A stretch of DNA of 64,000 nt from Paractinoplanes polyasparticus (GTDB lineage Bacteria; Actinomycetota; Actinomycetes; Mycobacteriales; Micromonosporaceae). The notes under the pieces are model-generated. The model was not told the origin of the DNA. It searched no databases and was given only the letters and a program-made list of their open reading frames with translations. The DNA lies in assembly GCF_019710575.1 (NCBI RefSeq), contig NZ_JAHWFK010000061.1, positions 1-64,000 on the forward strand, read 5' to 3'. The stretch's first letter is position 1; each line of letters opens with the position of its first letter. Positions 34,988 to 45,079 of this stretch are shown piece after piece. The position numbers and the translations under genes were made by a program.

Positions 34988-36885
34988 GGGATCACCGTCC
35001 TCAGTCGAGTTCCCTCCGGCCCGCCGCCGACCGTGAGGCGGGCGTCGAGCGTCGCCAGCCGGTCGGCCAGCCCTTCGAGGCCGCCGCCGGGCCGGACAGC
35101 GGCCCCGCCGCAGCCGTCGTCGGACACCTCGATGGTCAGTTCGGCCCCGGCCAGCGTGACCCGGACCTCGACCGCGGCCGCGCCGGAGTGCTTGGCCGCG
35201 TTGGTCAGTCCCTCGCTGACCACGAAGTAGGCGGTGGACTCGACCTCGGCCGGCAACCGCTCGGCCACGGCCACCGTCAGCCGCACCGGCAGCGCCGAGC
35301 GGTCGGCGAGGAACCCGACGGCGGCCTCCAGCCCGTCCTGGCTCAGCACGGCCGGGTGCAACCCGCGGGCCGTCTCACGCAGTTCGGCGGTGGCTTCGAG
35401 CAACTGCCGGCGTACGTCGTCGGTCCGCGCGGCGAGGTCACCGGCGCCCGCCTCGGAGGCCAGCCGCACCACCCCGCCCAGCTCCATGGCCACGGTCACC
35501 AGCCGCTGCTGGGCGCCGTCGTGCAGGTCGCGCTCCAGCCGGCGGCGGGCCGCGTCCCCGGCCGCGACCAGCCGCTGGGCCGTTGCCCGCAGCTGCAGCA
35601 CCAGCCCGGCCTGGGCCGCCAGGTCACCGACCAGCCGCTGCTCGGCGCCCGACAGCGTCTCGCCGGGCGCCTTGGCCACCGTGAGCGCGCCGAGCAGCCG
35701 CCCGTCGTGGCGCACCGGCACGGGCGGCGTCCGGGGGCCGGCCGGGAGCGGGGTCGTGGCAGGCCAGGCCGAGACCGCGCGCAGGTCGTCGGCCGGGCCG
35801 GTCCACAGCACCACCTCGCGCGCGCCGACGGCGTCGGCCACGGTCGCGCAGATGCCGTCCAACAGCCCGCCGGCCGGGGCCGTGAAGTGGGCCGACAGCC
35901 GGGCCAGAGCCTCGTACGGGGTGGCCCGCCGCCCGTAGACCAGCCGGTCGGCCAGCCGTTGCACGCGGCGGCGCAGCGGTTCGAAGACGACCGCGACCAG
36001 GCCGGTGGCGATCAGCGAGAGCAACGTGCCGTACCCGTCGACGAGGCGGCCGGCCCCGGTCACCACCACGGCGTAGCCCACGGTCACCAGGGCCGCCATC
36101 GCCCCGAAGACCAGCGACTTGTTGATCACCGGGTCGATGTCGTAGAGGCGGTACCGCAGGATGGCGGCGCCGGCCGCCACGGCCAGCAGTGGCGCGGTCA
36201 GCGTGCCGGGAACCGGCGACCCCCACCCGGCCAGGCCGAGCACCATCACCGCGGCCGAGACCGTGGCCGCGTACAGGAACCAGCGGAGCTGCCGGGCCTC
36301 GTCGCCGTGGGCCCGGCGCACCCGCACGATCACGCACGCCACCCAGGTCAACTGGAACAGCAGGTAGCCGGCGGGCCGGGCGACGTCGTAGAACGCGGTC
36401 GCGGCGGCCCGCCCCGGCAGGTCGAACGGCGGGCCGGCGACGAGCCCGGTCCGCGCGTACTCGACCGGCCACAACGCCGACACCGCGGACAGCACGAGCC
36501 CGATCGCGGTCAGGACGCCGACCACCGGCGCCCAGCCGCGCGACGGCAGCCGACCGGTCGGGAAACACATCACCGCGACCCCCACCAGCACCAGCACGAG
36601 CGGCAGCGGCCACACCCCGAGCCAGCCGATCCAGGACGCGCCCGGCAGCGGCCCTGCGTGCAGGCCGTACTGCCGCCCGGCGAACATCACCGCGTGCGCG
36701 ACCCCGACCGCCACGAACAGCCGGCCCTCACGGTGACCGGGCCGCCGGCGCAGCACGTAGAGCCCGACCGCCGTGAACGAGACGGCGATCAGTCCGTTGT
36801 GCAGGTTGCCGAGGTGCGCCCCGAGCGCGAACCCGCCGGCGACCAGCACCGTGGTCGCCGCTCCGGCGGCCCAGCCCCGCGTCAC
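34978..36885 (-). CDS. Membrane sensor histidine kinase (HisKA_3 type) with GAF-like domain
   Basis: A 635-residue kinase partner of the adjacent regulator. The N-terminal region holds about eight to ten hydrophobic helices (about 1-290) without a large extracellular sensor. After RYRLYDIDPVINKSL come two more helices and a GAF-like domain (about 345-420). The phospho-acceptor site is RRRLERDLHDGAQQRLV (His about residue 452), and the ATPase domain has SEGLTNAAKHS and DDGCGG. The GTG at 36885 is preferred because it directly precedes the first helix. A longer frame upstream overlaps the divergent gene and reads as noise. The signal may be sensed within the membrane. Confidence 0.9.
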   Translation of the reverse strand: MTRGWAAGAATTVLVAGGFALGAHLGNLHNGLIAVSFTAVGLYVLRRRPGHREGRLFVAVGVAHAVMFAGRQYGLHAGPLPGASWIGWLGVWPLPLVLVLVGVAVMCFPTGRLPSRGWAPVVGVLTAIGLVLSAVSALWPVEYARTGLVAGPPFDLPGRAAATAFYDVARPAGYLLFQLTWVACVIVRVRRAHGDEARQLRWFLYAATVSAAVMVLGLAGWGSPVPGTLTAPLLAVAAGAAILRYRLYDIDPVINKSLVFGAMAALVTVGYAVVVTGAGRLVDGYGTLLSLIATGLVAVVFEPLRRRVQRLADRLVYGRRATPYEALARLSAHFTAPAGGLLDGICATVADAVGAREVVLWTGPADDLRAVSAWPATTPLPAGPRTPPVPVRHDGRLLGALTVAKAPGETLSGAEQRLVGDLAAQAGLVLQLRATAQRLVAAGDAARRRLERDLHDGAQQRLVTVAMELGGVVRLASEAGAGDLAARTDDVRRQLLEATAELRETARGLHPAVLSQDGLEAAVGFLADRSALPVRLTVAVAERLPAEVESTAYFVVSEGLTNAAKHSGAAAVEVRVTLAGAELTIEVSDDGCGGAAVRPGGGLEGLADRLATLDARLTVGGGPEGTRLRTVIPCG

Positions 36886-36991
36886 GTCTGTATGGTGCCA
36901 GCGCCCGGCCGCCGTGTGATCAGGGTTGACCCGGCAATCTCCGAGGGCCGGCCCGGATCTTTCGGCCCGTCCGCACGGCCACGGTGGAGCC

Positions 36992-37558
36992 ATGACTCCC
37001 ACACCGGTCGACCGGTTGCTCACCGGTTCTCTCGTCGTCGCGCCCGTCGTCTATCTGATCGCCGATTTGCTGTACGCGACCCGCGGCTGGGACGATCCCG
37101 CCGCCGCGGTGTTCCACGTGCTCGGAGCGGTCGGCTACACCCTCGTCGTGATGCGGCTGGCCACCCTGGGCAGCGGCCTGTCGGCCGCCGTCCTGCTGCT
37201 GGTCGGCGCACTCGGCGCCGCCGGCAACGTCGCCTACGGCTTCAACACCATCCACGTGTCCCTGGGCGACACCGACCTGGTCGACGCCACCGGCGCCGCC
37301 GTGCTGATCAAACCGCTCGGCCTGTTCTTCCCGCTGACCCTGCTCCTCGCCGCCGGCGTCCTGCGCCGCATGTCCCCGGCCTGGATCGCGCCCGTCCTGG
37401 CCCTGGCCGCGCTGGCCTGGCCGGTCGCCCACATCGCCAACGTCGGCTGGCTCGCCGTAGCCGTCAACGTCGCCCTCGTCGCCGTCTTCACCACCGTCGC
37501 CACCCGAGTGTCCCGCGACCCGGCCCATCACCGCGACCGGGCTGCGGCGTTGGCCTGA
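36992..37558 (+). CDS. Hypothetical integral membrane protein
   Basis: A 188-residue protein with about six hydrophobic helices (LLTGSLVVAPVVYLIADLLYA, VLLLVGALGAAGNVAYGF, LGLFFPLTLLLAAGVL, IAPVLALAALAWPVAHIANV, LAVAVNVALVAVF). GGTGGAG precedes the ATG. Family not recognised. It resembles small DUF-type membrane proteins common in actinobacteria. It is divergent from the sensor kinase gene and shares about 107 bases of upstream DNA with it, so it could be a target of that two-component system. It is coupled by ATGA-type overlap to the following secreted-protein gene. Confidence 0.75.
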   Translation: MTPTPVDRLLTGSLVVAPVVYLIADLLYATRGWDDPAAAVFHVLGAVGYTLVVMRLATLGSGLSAAVLLLVGALGAAGNVAYGFNTIHVSLGDTDLVDATGAAVLIKPLGLFFPLTLLLAAGVLRRMSPAWIAPVLALAALAWPVAHIANVGWLAVAVNVALVAVFTTVATRVSRDPAHHRDRAAALA

Positions 37559-38442
37559 TGGTGAAGCGATCGCTGCTGGCGCTGGTGTCGTTGTCCGCGT
37601 TGCTGACCGGCGGGGCGGCGGCGCCCGCGGCGCCGCCCGGCTTCGACCCAGCAGCGACAGCGGCCCGGCTCGACGCGCTGCACATCAGGATCGCCGGTAA
37701 CGCCGAGGAACATCGGGCCGCGGAGCGACTGAACTACCACCGCGTCGAGATCAGTGTCGAGAGGTGCATGCGGGCCCACCGCCGCCCGTACCGGAAGCCC
37801 CTGTTCGTCAGCTTCTACCGCGATTTCGTCGACGCCGACTTCGGCGTCGGCAACGGCAGCGCGTCGATCACCGACTCGCTGACCGCCGGCACGCGGCGCT
37901 GGGAACTCAACGCGATCGCCGGCGCCCGGCTGACCCGGGCCGGCGCCGGCGAGCGGGTGGTGCGCCCCGAGGACGCCGAGACGCTGAACAAATGCACAGC
38001 CCCGTTCGAGCATCGGATGTACACCGACTTCGAACCGCCATCCGGCGTCTACGACCTCTCCGGTTTCGGCGAAATGCAGTCGGCGGTCCATCGCGATGCC
38101 GCGGTGCTCAAAGCGTGGGGTGGCTACAACGCCTGTATGAAGACCCGCCACGGCTACGTCGTCGGGCCGGACTACTCCGACTTCCTGTTCGCACCCCACG
38201 TCGAGCTGCGGAACCCACCGCTCGACGGCGCGCCGGCCGGTCCGGGCTGGCACCGGGCCGTCGCGAGGTTCCGAGCCCTCTTCGCCGCCGACGTGGACTG
38301 CCGCCGACCGGCCCACACGGCTGCCATGCGGGTAGTGGCCCGGCTGCTGCCCGCCTGGGAGTCCCGCCACCGCGGCGAGCTGCGCGCCGTCCGCAAGGCC
38401 TGGCGGCAACGGGTCACTGCCGCAGCCAAGATCCCCGCGTAG
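37558..38442 (+). CDS. Secreted hypothetical protein with four conserved-looking cysteines
   Basis: A 294-residue protein with a signal peptide (VKRSLLALVSLSALLTGGAAAPAA). The mature part is helical and charged, with cysteines in ERCMRAHR, NKCTAPFE, NACMKTRH and DVDCRRPA spaced as if for two disulfides, consistent with an extracellular location. No family is recognised. The ATG overlaps the stop of the upstream membrane-protein gene. The stop is immediately next to the stop of the convergent DUF4062-STAND gene, with no spacer between the two genes. Confidence 0.75.
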   Translation: MVKRSLLALVSLSALLTGGAAAPAAPPGFDPAATAARLDALHIRIAGNAEEHRAAERLNYHRVEISVERCMRAHRRPYRKPLFVSFYRDFVDADFGVGNGSASITDSLTAGTRRWELNAIAGARLTRAGAGERVVRPEDAETLNKCTAPFEHRMYTDFEPPSGVYDLSGFGEMQSAVHRDAAVLKAWGGYNACMKTRHGYVVGPDYSDFLFAPHVELRNPPLDGAPAGPGWHRAVARFRALFAADVDCRRPAHTAAMRVVARLLPAWESRHRGELRAVRKAWRQRVTAAAKIPA

Positions 38443-41343
38443 TCAGGCGGACTGACGTCCGCGAAGTCTGGCCGCATAGGCCGTGACCTCGGACTCGACT
38501 GAAATGCCGGCGTCGGCGAGACTAATGATTTCGAGGTGGGGTGGGCGTTCGGAGAGCCGAGTCAGGATGTCAGTCGCTTCGCGCAGATCCCAGAAGTTGT
38601 AGTTCGGCGGGCCGCTGCCCCACGCCTGCCGGTATGCCAGATCGGCATGACGGGAAGCCTCGGTCCTCTGCCCCAGCTCGAGATAGGCCTGCGCCAATCG
38701 CAGGTGCGGCTGACTCGCGGGATGGAGGCGAGGAAGCCGGGCCAGTGTCTCCTCGATTGCGCTGGCGGCACCGTCCCTGCCCGTTCTGGCCAGGATGTAT
38801 GCCACCGTTGCGGGGGTGGCGTCGAAGCCGGAGCTGAGCGCGAGCCGCAGGTGCTGTTCAGCCGCATCGAGCCCGGCGTCCCACATTTCCTGCCGGATGA
38901 GCAGGCGGAGGCGGAGATCCACGAGGCGCAGACGATGCCACGCCGAGAGTGCCTCGCCCTCGTAGGTGAGGAGTTGATCGATAGTGAGCGCGCCCGTCGT
39001 CCGGAAGGTCAATTCCAACCAGTACAGGTGCGGATTGTCGTCGAACCAGAGAGGCGCGGTCTTCGGCCGGGAACGTCCGCCGTCGCTGGTGAGCCGGTAG
39101 GGCCTATCCCAGGAGGACACCGGCGTTTCGCCGAGGCGCTGTGCTTTGTCCAGCAGGTGTTGCGCAGCATCCAGCTTTCCGCTGAGCAGGCGCAGCACCC
39201 CCGCCTGCATCACCAGGCTGCGGTCGCGCCCCGGGTCCGAGCCGGAAGCGTCGAGAATGTCGACTGAGAGATTGAGGAGCCGTAGGACGTGCACCAGGCG
39301 GCCACTGGCCCGATAGGCGGTGCTCAAGCGGTTGAGACTCAAGAGAAGCTGCTCCGGCGACGAGTTCGTCTCGGCCAGGTGCTGCAGCAGAGCCTGCTCG
39401 TGCCCGATTGCGTCTTCGTACCGGCCCTGCAACAGATGAGCGATCGTAAAGTCAGCCCGCGTATCAGCGTCGCCCCGAGTTGCCAGCGGGCTCAGCAACT
39501 CCACGGCGGTGGGATAGGCGCCGATCTGCTGGAGCAGGACATGACTGAGGCTTTGTTGCCACAGTCGTTCGGCCTCAGCCGTGCGGTCGGAGCCGATCAG
39601 GGCGCGGAAAATGGTGATGGTCTGGTACATGTCGTCGACGCTGGCCGCTTGGCTTGTGTTCTCCGGCGGGAGCTGGGAGAAGTGATCACGCACGGCGACG
39701 TTGGCCTGTACCTCTTCCGTGGCTTCCAGGCGGTCGTATGCGAACGCTCGGATGATGGGATGCATGTCGTACGAGTTCGCGAAGCGATTCCACCAGAGGA
39801 GACCGCGCTCCTCCAGGTCACGAAGTGCCGAATCAAGCTGAGCGTCCGCTCGCGTGCCGTCGGTCTGGTCGCGGAAGGGGCTGATCGCCTCGAGCGTGGA
39901 CCAGTCGACCGCGCCCGAGAGCACCGAGACCTGGCCGAGCAACCGGTTGCTCGCGGGTGAGAGCCGGTCGAATGCGGCTTCGAGTATGTGAGTGCGACGT
40001 TGATGAAGATTCAGCCGCCCGAGCTGCAGACCTCCGCCCGCGGACGGGTCAGCCAGCCATCGGTCGAAGTCGCCCGGACTCCGTCGGTAGTCACGAATGA
40101 GCCCGGCCACTACCCCGAGCAGGAGCGGGTGGTTGTCCAGGGCAGAGAAGAACTCAGTCAGCGCCGGCTCGCTGCCCCGGACACCGAGTCTGGTCAGCAG
40201 GATGCGAGCGTCCTCGTCATTGAGCCCGGGCAGTGAAGTCAGACGGACTCCGGGTGTCAGCACCTGCCCACGCCTGTTCAGTACTGTCGGCATGAGCCGC
40301 GAGCTGATGAGGATCTTCGAAGGACTCGACATGACCAGCTGGCGGATGATGTCCTCCGCGTGCGGATCAATCATGGAGCGTTGCTCCGGTGTCGGCTCCA
40401 TCGTGTCGTCGCGGATCTTGGAAGGATCGAAGCGGTGGTACGCGTTGAGCAGCCGTTCGAAGCCGTCCAGTATCAGCAGATAGGGCTTCTGGCGCAGCGT
40501 GTTGCGGACCTTGTCGGCCAAGTCGGCAGGAGGCAGATGGCGAAAGGAATCCGGGGTTCGCCCACTCACGTAGGCGAGCACCTCGAGCAGGAAACGTGTC
40601 AACGACGGTGACCCGTCGTAGAAGCTCCACCAGAGGCGGCCTGCGAGGGCGGGGATGGCTTGTGGTGCCTGCTGGGTGGCCCACTCCCAAGTCAGCGCGC
40701 TCTTACCGGTGCCCCCGATCGCCTCGACGACCATCATGGTGTCGCCGGATCGGCCCCATTCGTCCAGCGCTGACAGGCTCGCGGCGCGTCCGGTGAAGGG
40801 GGCGCTGCCCACGTACGGAGGCATGGCGTGAAGGCTTGGTGGCGCCGGAAGGGCAAGCGGATCGCGTGCGGCGGCGGGGACCGACTCATGGCGGCGGAGC
40901 GCCAGCAGAAGATCTTCCCGGAACGAAACGACAGTAGTGAACGACTTGACCACGTGGGCCTGCGTCACCTGCCCAACGAATCGCTCGAGGGCCTCGGCAT
41001 CCCCGGCGTCGGACACATCGTCCGGCGGCCAGGGAAAACGTGGATCCACGATGAAGGGCAGCAGCGGCATCTCCGGCCGGTCGACCGCCCATCCGTACTC
41101 GAGTTCGGTGTAGGAAGGGTCGTCGGGGGACGGGCGCGAGCCGTAGCGGCGTCCGATCAGGAGAACGAACACGTCGGACCCGTCGACCAGCTTGCGGCAG
41201 ACCTCCGCCGGCGTCGGCCGTTGCGGATCGAAGGACTCCATGTGGACCGGCACCATGCCGAGCCGGTGGCAGACCTCCGCCGCGGTCGTGCGGTAGGGCG
41301 TGAGCGCGCCGGAGGCGCTGCTGATGAACACCCGCCTGGTCAC
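38443..41343 (-). CDS. DUF4062 - STAND NTPase - TPR-like protein (NLR-like)
   Basis: A 966-residue three-part protein. The N-terminal DUF4062 domain (about 2-105) has RRVFISSASGALTPYR, SDVFVLLIGRRYGS and SYTELEYGWA. A STAND/NB-ARC-type ATPase (about 180-520) has Walker A EAIGGTGKSAL (about 207-217), Walker B LLILDGFERLL (about 289-299), arginine motif ILISSRLMP (about 344-352) and a winged-helix region with HPIIRAFAYDRL. The C-terminal third is helical repeats of TPR type. GTG at 41343 opens directly on the DUF4062 strand and has a -10-like CATAGT 6 bases before it. Such architecture fits signal-sensing switches, including antiviral STAND proteins, but no partner effector gene is adjacent. 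Confidence 0.85.
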   Translation of the reverse strand: MTRRVFISSASGALTPYRTTAAEVCHRLGMVPVHMESFDPQRPTPAEVCRKLVDGSDVFVLLIGRRYGSRPSPDDPSYTELEYGWAVDRPEMPLLPFIVDPRFPWPPDDVSDAGDAEALERFVGQVTQAHVVKSFTTVVSFREDLLLALRRHESVPAAARDPLALPAPPSLHAMPPYVGSAPFTGRAASLSALDEWGRSGDTMMVVEAIGGTGKSALTWEWATQQAPQAIPALAGRLWWSFYDGSPSLTRFLLEVLAYVSGRTPDSFRHLPPADLADKVRNTLRQKPYLLILDGFERLLNAYHRFDPSKIRDDTMEPTPEQRSMIDPHAEDIIRQLVMSSPSKILISSRLMPTVLNRRGQVLTPGVRLTSLPGLNDEDARILLTRLGVRGSEPALTEFFSALDNHPLLLGVVAGLIRDYRRSPGDFDRWLADPSAGGGLQLGRLNLHQRRTHILEAAFDRLSPASNRLLGQVSVLSGAVDWSTLEAISPFRDQTDGTRADAQLDSALRDLEERGLLWWNRFANSYDMHPIIRAFAYDRLEATEEVQANVAVRDHFSQLPPENTSQAASVDDMYQTITIFRALIGSDRTAEAERLWQQSLSHVLLQQIGAYPTAVELLSPLATRGDADTRADFTIAHLLQGRYEDAIGHEQALLQHLAETNSSPEQLLLSLNRLSTAYRASGRLVHVLRLLNLSVDILDASGSDPGRDRSLVMQAGVLRLLSGKLDAAQHLLDKAQRLGETPVSSWDRPYRLTSDGGRSRPKTAPLWFDDNPHLYWLELTFRTTGALTIDQLLTYEGEALSAWHRLRLVDLRLRLLIRQEMWDAGLDAAEQHLRLALSSGFDATPATVAYILARTGRDGAASAIEETLARLPRLHPASQPHLRLAQAYLELGQRTEASRHADLAYRQAWGSGPPNYNFWDLREATDILTRLSERPPHLEIISLADAGISVESEVTAYAARLRGRQSA

Positions 41344-41349
41344 CGATTC

Positions 41350-41355
41350 ACTATG
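41350..41355 (-). promoter_or_regulatory. Candidate -10 element of a leaderless STAND mRNA
   Basis: CATAGT on the minus strand ends 6 bases before the GTG start, so transcription would begin at the start codon. The same spacing is seen for dinB and the LacI gene in this window. There is no clear -35. Confidence 0.35.
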
Positions 41356-41451
41356 GCAGCCGTCGCTCGTGCGGACGATGAGCGGAAGGCCGTCAGGCCG
41401 GGTTGGTAGGTCCACTGCCGTGGACGCTGCTGAGCGAACCGGGTGAACAGG

Positions 41452-41475
41452 GGGAGGCCGCCGGGGCGGCCTCCC
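41452..41475 (-). terminator. Terminator after the 58-residue protein gene
   Basis: A perfect 9-bp stem (GGGAGGCCG / CGGCCTCCC) with a 6-base loop lies 10 bases past the stop of the small minus-strand gene. There is no U-run. Confidence 0.6.
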
Positions 41476-41484
41476 GCACCAGGG

Positions 41485-41661
41485 TCAGCTCTCCGGCTGG
41501 ACCTCGGGCGCCGCGTGCCGGCCGCTGGAGCGGAGCTCGTTGGCCTGGCGCTCGAGCTCTTCGTCCTTCTCGAGGAACCGCTTGATGTTGACGGTCGAGC
41601 GGTTGCCGAGGTCGTCCGGCTTGGCTGCGTGGCGGCCGGACGGCTGGTTCGTGTCGGTCAT
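41485..41661 (-). CDS. Small hydrophilic protein, 58 residues, unknown function
   Basis: ATG-to-TGA frame of 58 residues: MTDTNQPSGRHAAKPDDLGN at the start, then RSTVNIKRFLEKDEELERQ, and SSGRHAA near the end. The centre is a charged helix (KRFLEKDEELERQANELRS). The motif SGRHAA occurs twice, near each end. Codons are strongly G/C-ended and a terminator follows, both arguing for a real gene. It is probably cytoplasmic. No family is recognised. Confidence 0.65.
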   Translation of the reverse strand: MTDTNQPSGRHAAKPDDLGNRSTVNIKRFLEKDEELERQANELRSSGRHAAPEVQPES

Positions 41662-41796
41662 GGCCGGAAAGCGTACCTGTCTCGGGTTTCACACCATCTG
41701 GCTCGTCCCCCGTGGCGTTTCGCGCCCTCCGCAAAACCTGGCCCTGGTTCCGGAACCGTGACGGCCGCCCGGGCTCTCACCTGCGAGAACCTCCAA

Positions 41797-41808
41797 GAAA
41801 GCGCTTCC
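41797..41808 (+). promoter_or_regulatory. Upstream LacI-type operator of the GH16 gene
   Basis: GAAAGCGCTTCC is a near-perfect palindrome centred on AGCGCT, the centre typical of LacI/GalR-family sites. It lies 18 bases upstream of the -35 element. A second, very similar site lies 67 bases downstream. Confidence 0.6.
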
Positions 41809-41825
41809 CGGGCTGCTACCAGGCA

Positions 41826-41853
41826 TTGACACTCGCCGAGACGCGGTTAACAG
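41826..41853 (+). promoter_or_regulatory. Predicted promoter of the GH16 gene
   Basis: A perfect -35 TTGACA (41826-41831) is followed after 16 bases by TAACAG (41848-41853). Transcription would start near 41860, just before the second palindrome. This is a vegetative-type promoter held between two candidate repressor sites. Confidence 0.55.
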
Positions 41854-41863
41854 TGGCGTTACA

Positions 41864-41875
41864 AAGAGCGCTTCC
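41864..41875 (+). promoter_or_regulatory. Downstream LacI-type operator of the GH16 gene
   Basis: AAGAGCGCTTCC shares 10 of 12 bases with the upstream site and lies on the predicted transcription start, where a bound repressor would block initiation. The two AGCGCT centres are 67 bases apart, a distance that also allows looping. Confidence 0.6.
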
Positions 41876-41913
41876 CCGAGCGTTCATATCCCCGATTCCC
41901 CTGGAGTCCCTCC

Positions 41914-43695
41914 ATGACATCCCCGGTCCTGGACGGGCTCGGGACGCCTCGCAGCAGGCTGTCCCCGGCCCGGATTCTCACTCTCGGCGCGGCCCTCGTG
42001 GGTCTGCTCGCCGCCTTCTTCGTCGCCACCACCCAGAACGCCGAGGCGGCCGAGGTGGTCGTCTCGCAGGGCAAGACCGCCACCGCCTCGTCCACCGAGG
42101 TCGCCGGCGCCTACCAGCCCGGCGAGGCGGTCGACGGCAACGCCGGCACCCGGTGGGCCAGCTCGTACTCGGCGAGCCAGTGGTGGCAGGTCGACCTGGG
42201 CGCGCCGACCGCGGTCAGCCGCATCGCCATCAACTGGGAGGGCGCGTACGCGAAAGCCTTCAACATCCAGTTCTCGGCCAACGGCAGCACCTACACCCAG
42301 GCGTACGCCACCACGACCGGCGCCGGTGGTCAGCAGAGCATCGCGGTCAGCGGCACCGCCCGCTACGTGCGGATCAATCTGACCGAGCGCGCGCTGTCGA
42401 TCTACGGCTACTCGTTCTGGGAGTTCCAGGTGTTCTCGGGCGGCACCACGCCGCCGACCACGCCCCCACCGACGACCACGCCGCCGCCCACGACCACCCC
42501 GCCGCCGAGCGGCACCGCGCGCCTGCTGTCCTACAACAAGCCGGCGCAGGCGAGCACCTGGCAGAACGACGTCAACTGCAACCCGTGCAGCCCGGACAAG
42601 GCCTTCGACAACGACTCGGCCAGCCGCTGGGCGACCAGCTCGACCAACGGCTGGGTCGACCCGGGGTGGATCTCGGTCGACCTGGGCGCCACGGCGCAGA
42701 TCAGCCAGGTCGTGCTGCAGTGGGACCCGGCGTTCGCCCGGTCGTACCAGATCCAGGTGTCCAACGACAACGCGAACTGGACGCCGATCTTCACCACGAC
42801 CACCGGTGACGGTCTCAAGGACGTCATCAACGCCACCGGCACCGGCCGCTACGTGCGTATGTACGGCACCGTCCGCAGCAGCACCTACGGCTACTCGCTG
42901 TGGGAATTCAGCATCTACGGCACCGGCGGCGCTCCGGTGACCCCGCCGAACACGCCGGCCGACCCGACCTTCCCGGCCACCCGGCTGGTCTTCGAGGACA
43001 ACTTCAACGAGGCCGCCGGCACCAAGCCGAGCACCGCCAAGTGGACCTACGACCCGGGCGTCCCGCAGAACGGCGAGATCCAGTACTACACGCCGAACAG
43101 CGAGAACGCGCAGACCGACGGCGCGGGCAACCTGGTCATGGAGGCCCGCCGGCAGGACTACCAGGGCCGGCAGTACACCTCGGCCCGGATGAACACGGGC
43201 GGCAAGTTCAGCGCCCAGTACGGCCGGTTCGAGGCCCGGATCAAGGTGCCGAAGGGCAACGGCCTGTGGCCCGCCTTCTGGATGATGGGCGAGGACTTCC
43301 TCAGCGGACGCCCGTGGCCCTACAACGGCGAGATCGACATCATGGAGGTCCTGGGCCGCAACACCAACGAGATGTACACGACGCTGCACGCCCCGGCTTA
43401 CAACGGCGGTGGCGGTTACGGCCAGAAGAACGCGGCCGGGGTCGACCTGTCGCAGGACTTCCACGTGTACGCCGCTGAGTGGGACAGCAAGGGCATCCGG
43501 TTCTTCCTGGACGGCCGGCAGGTCTTCGACGCCAAGAAGGACACCGTGGAGAACACCCGCGGCCCGTGGATCTTCGACCACAAGTTCTACCTGATCCTCA
43601 ACCTGGCCGTCGGCGGCGACTTCCCCGGTCCGATCGACGCCACCACCCCGTTCCCGGCCCGCATGCTCGTCGACTACGTGCGCGTCTACCAGTGA
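41914..43695 (+). CDS. Secreted GH16 beta-glucanase with two discoidin-type (F5/8C) domains
   Basis: A 593-residue exported enzyme. The signal anchor/peptide (ILTLGAALVGLLAAFFVATTQNAEA, cleavage near 45) is followed by two F5/8 type C modules (about 47-172 and 205-340; each has VSQGKTATAS-like or VDLGA plus RYVR blocks). A Pro/Thr linker joins them. The C-terminal GH16 domain (about 352-593) has the catalytic GEIDIMEVLG with Glu473, Asp475 and Glu478. It probably cleaves beta-1,3 or mixed beta-glucans (laminarinase type). Two LacI-type operators flank its promoter and a LacI gene lies two genes downstream. Confidence 0.92.
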   Translation: MTSPVLDGLGTPRSRLSPARILTLGAALVGLLAAFFVATTQNAEAAEVVVSQGKTATASSTEVAGAYQPGEAVDGNAGTRWASSYSASQWWQVDLGAPTAVSRIAINWEGAYAKAFNIQFSANGSTYTQAYATTTGAGGQQSIAVSGTARYVRINLTERALSIYGYSFWEFQVFSGGTTPPTTPPPTTTPPPTTTPPPSGTARLLSYNKPAQASTWQNDVNCNPCSPDKAFDNDSASRWATSSTNGWVDPGWISVDLGATAQISQVVLQWDPAFARSYQIQVSNDNANWTPIFTTTTGDGLKDVINATGTGRYVRMYGTVRSSTYGYSLWEFSIYGTGGAPVTPPNTPADPTFPATRLVFEDNFNEAAGTKPSTAKWTYDPGVPQNGEIQYYTPNSENAQTDGAGNLVMEARRQDYQGRQYTSARMNTGGKFSAQYGRFEARIKVPKGNGLWPAFWMMGEDFLSGRPWPYNGEIDIMEVLGRNTNEMYTTLHAPAYNGGGGYGQKNAAGVDLSQDFHVYAAEWDSKGIRFFLDGRQVFDAKKDTVENTRGPWIFDHKFYLILNLAVGGDFPGPIDATTPFPARMLVDYVRVYQ

Positions 43696-43703
43696 TCGTC
43701 CGG

Positions 43704-43726
43704 CCGGGGCCCCCGCGGGGCCCCGG
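43704..43726 (+). terminator. Strong hairpin between GH16 and DUF1996 genes
   Basis: A perfect 10-bp stem (CCGGGGCCCC / GGGGCCCCGG) with a 3-base loop lies 8 bases after the GH16 stop and 22 bases before the next start. With no U-run it may be a partial terminator or a 3' stabiliser that sets unequal expression. Confidence 0.6.
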
Positions 43727-43748
43727 TCCATCCCCCAAGGGCGGCATC

Positions 43749-45005
<1,257 letters not shown>

Positions 45006-45063
45006 TGACCACGGGTGTCGCCGGCGGAGGACCCGACGGCGGCGGCACCCGTCCGCACCTCGC

Positions 45064-45072
45064 TGCTATAAC
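45064..45072 (+). promoter_or_regulatory. Extended -10 promoter giving a leaderless LacI mRNA
   Basis: TGCTATAAC (45064-45072) is an extended -10 element. It ends 7 bases before ATG 45080, which would then be the first transcribed codon. This supports 45080 over the in-frame ATG at 45005. Confidence 0.55.
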
Positions 45073-45079
45073 GGACCGC

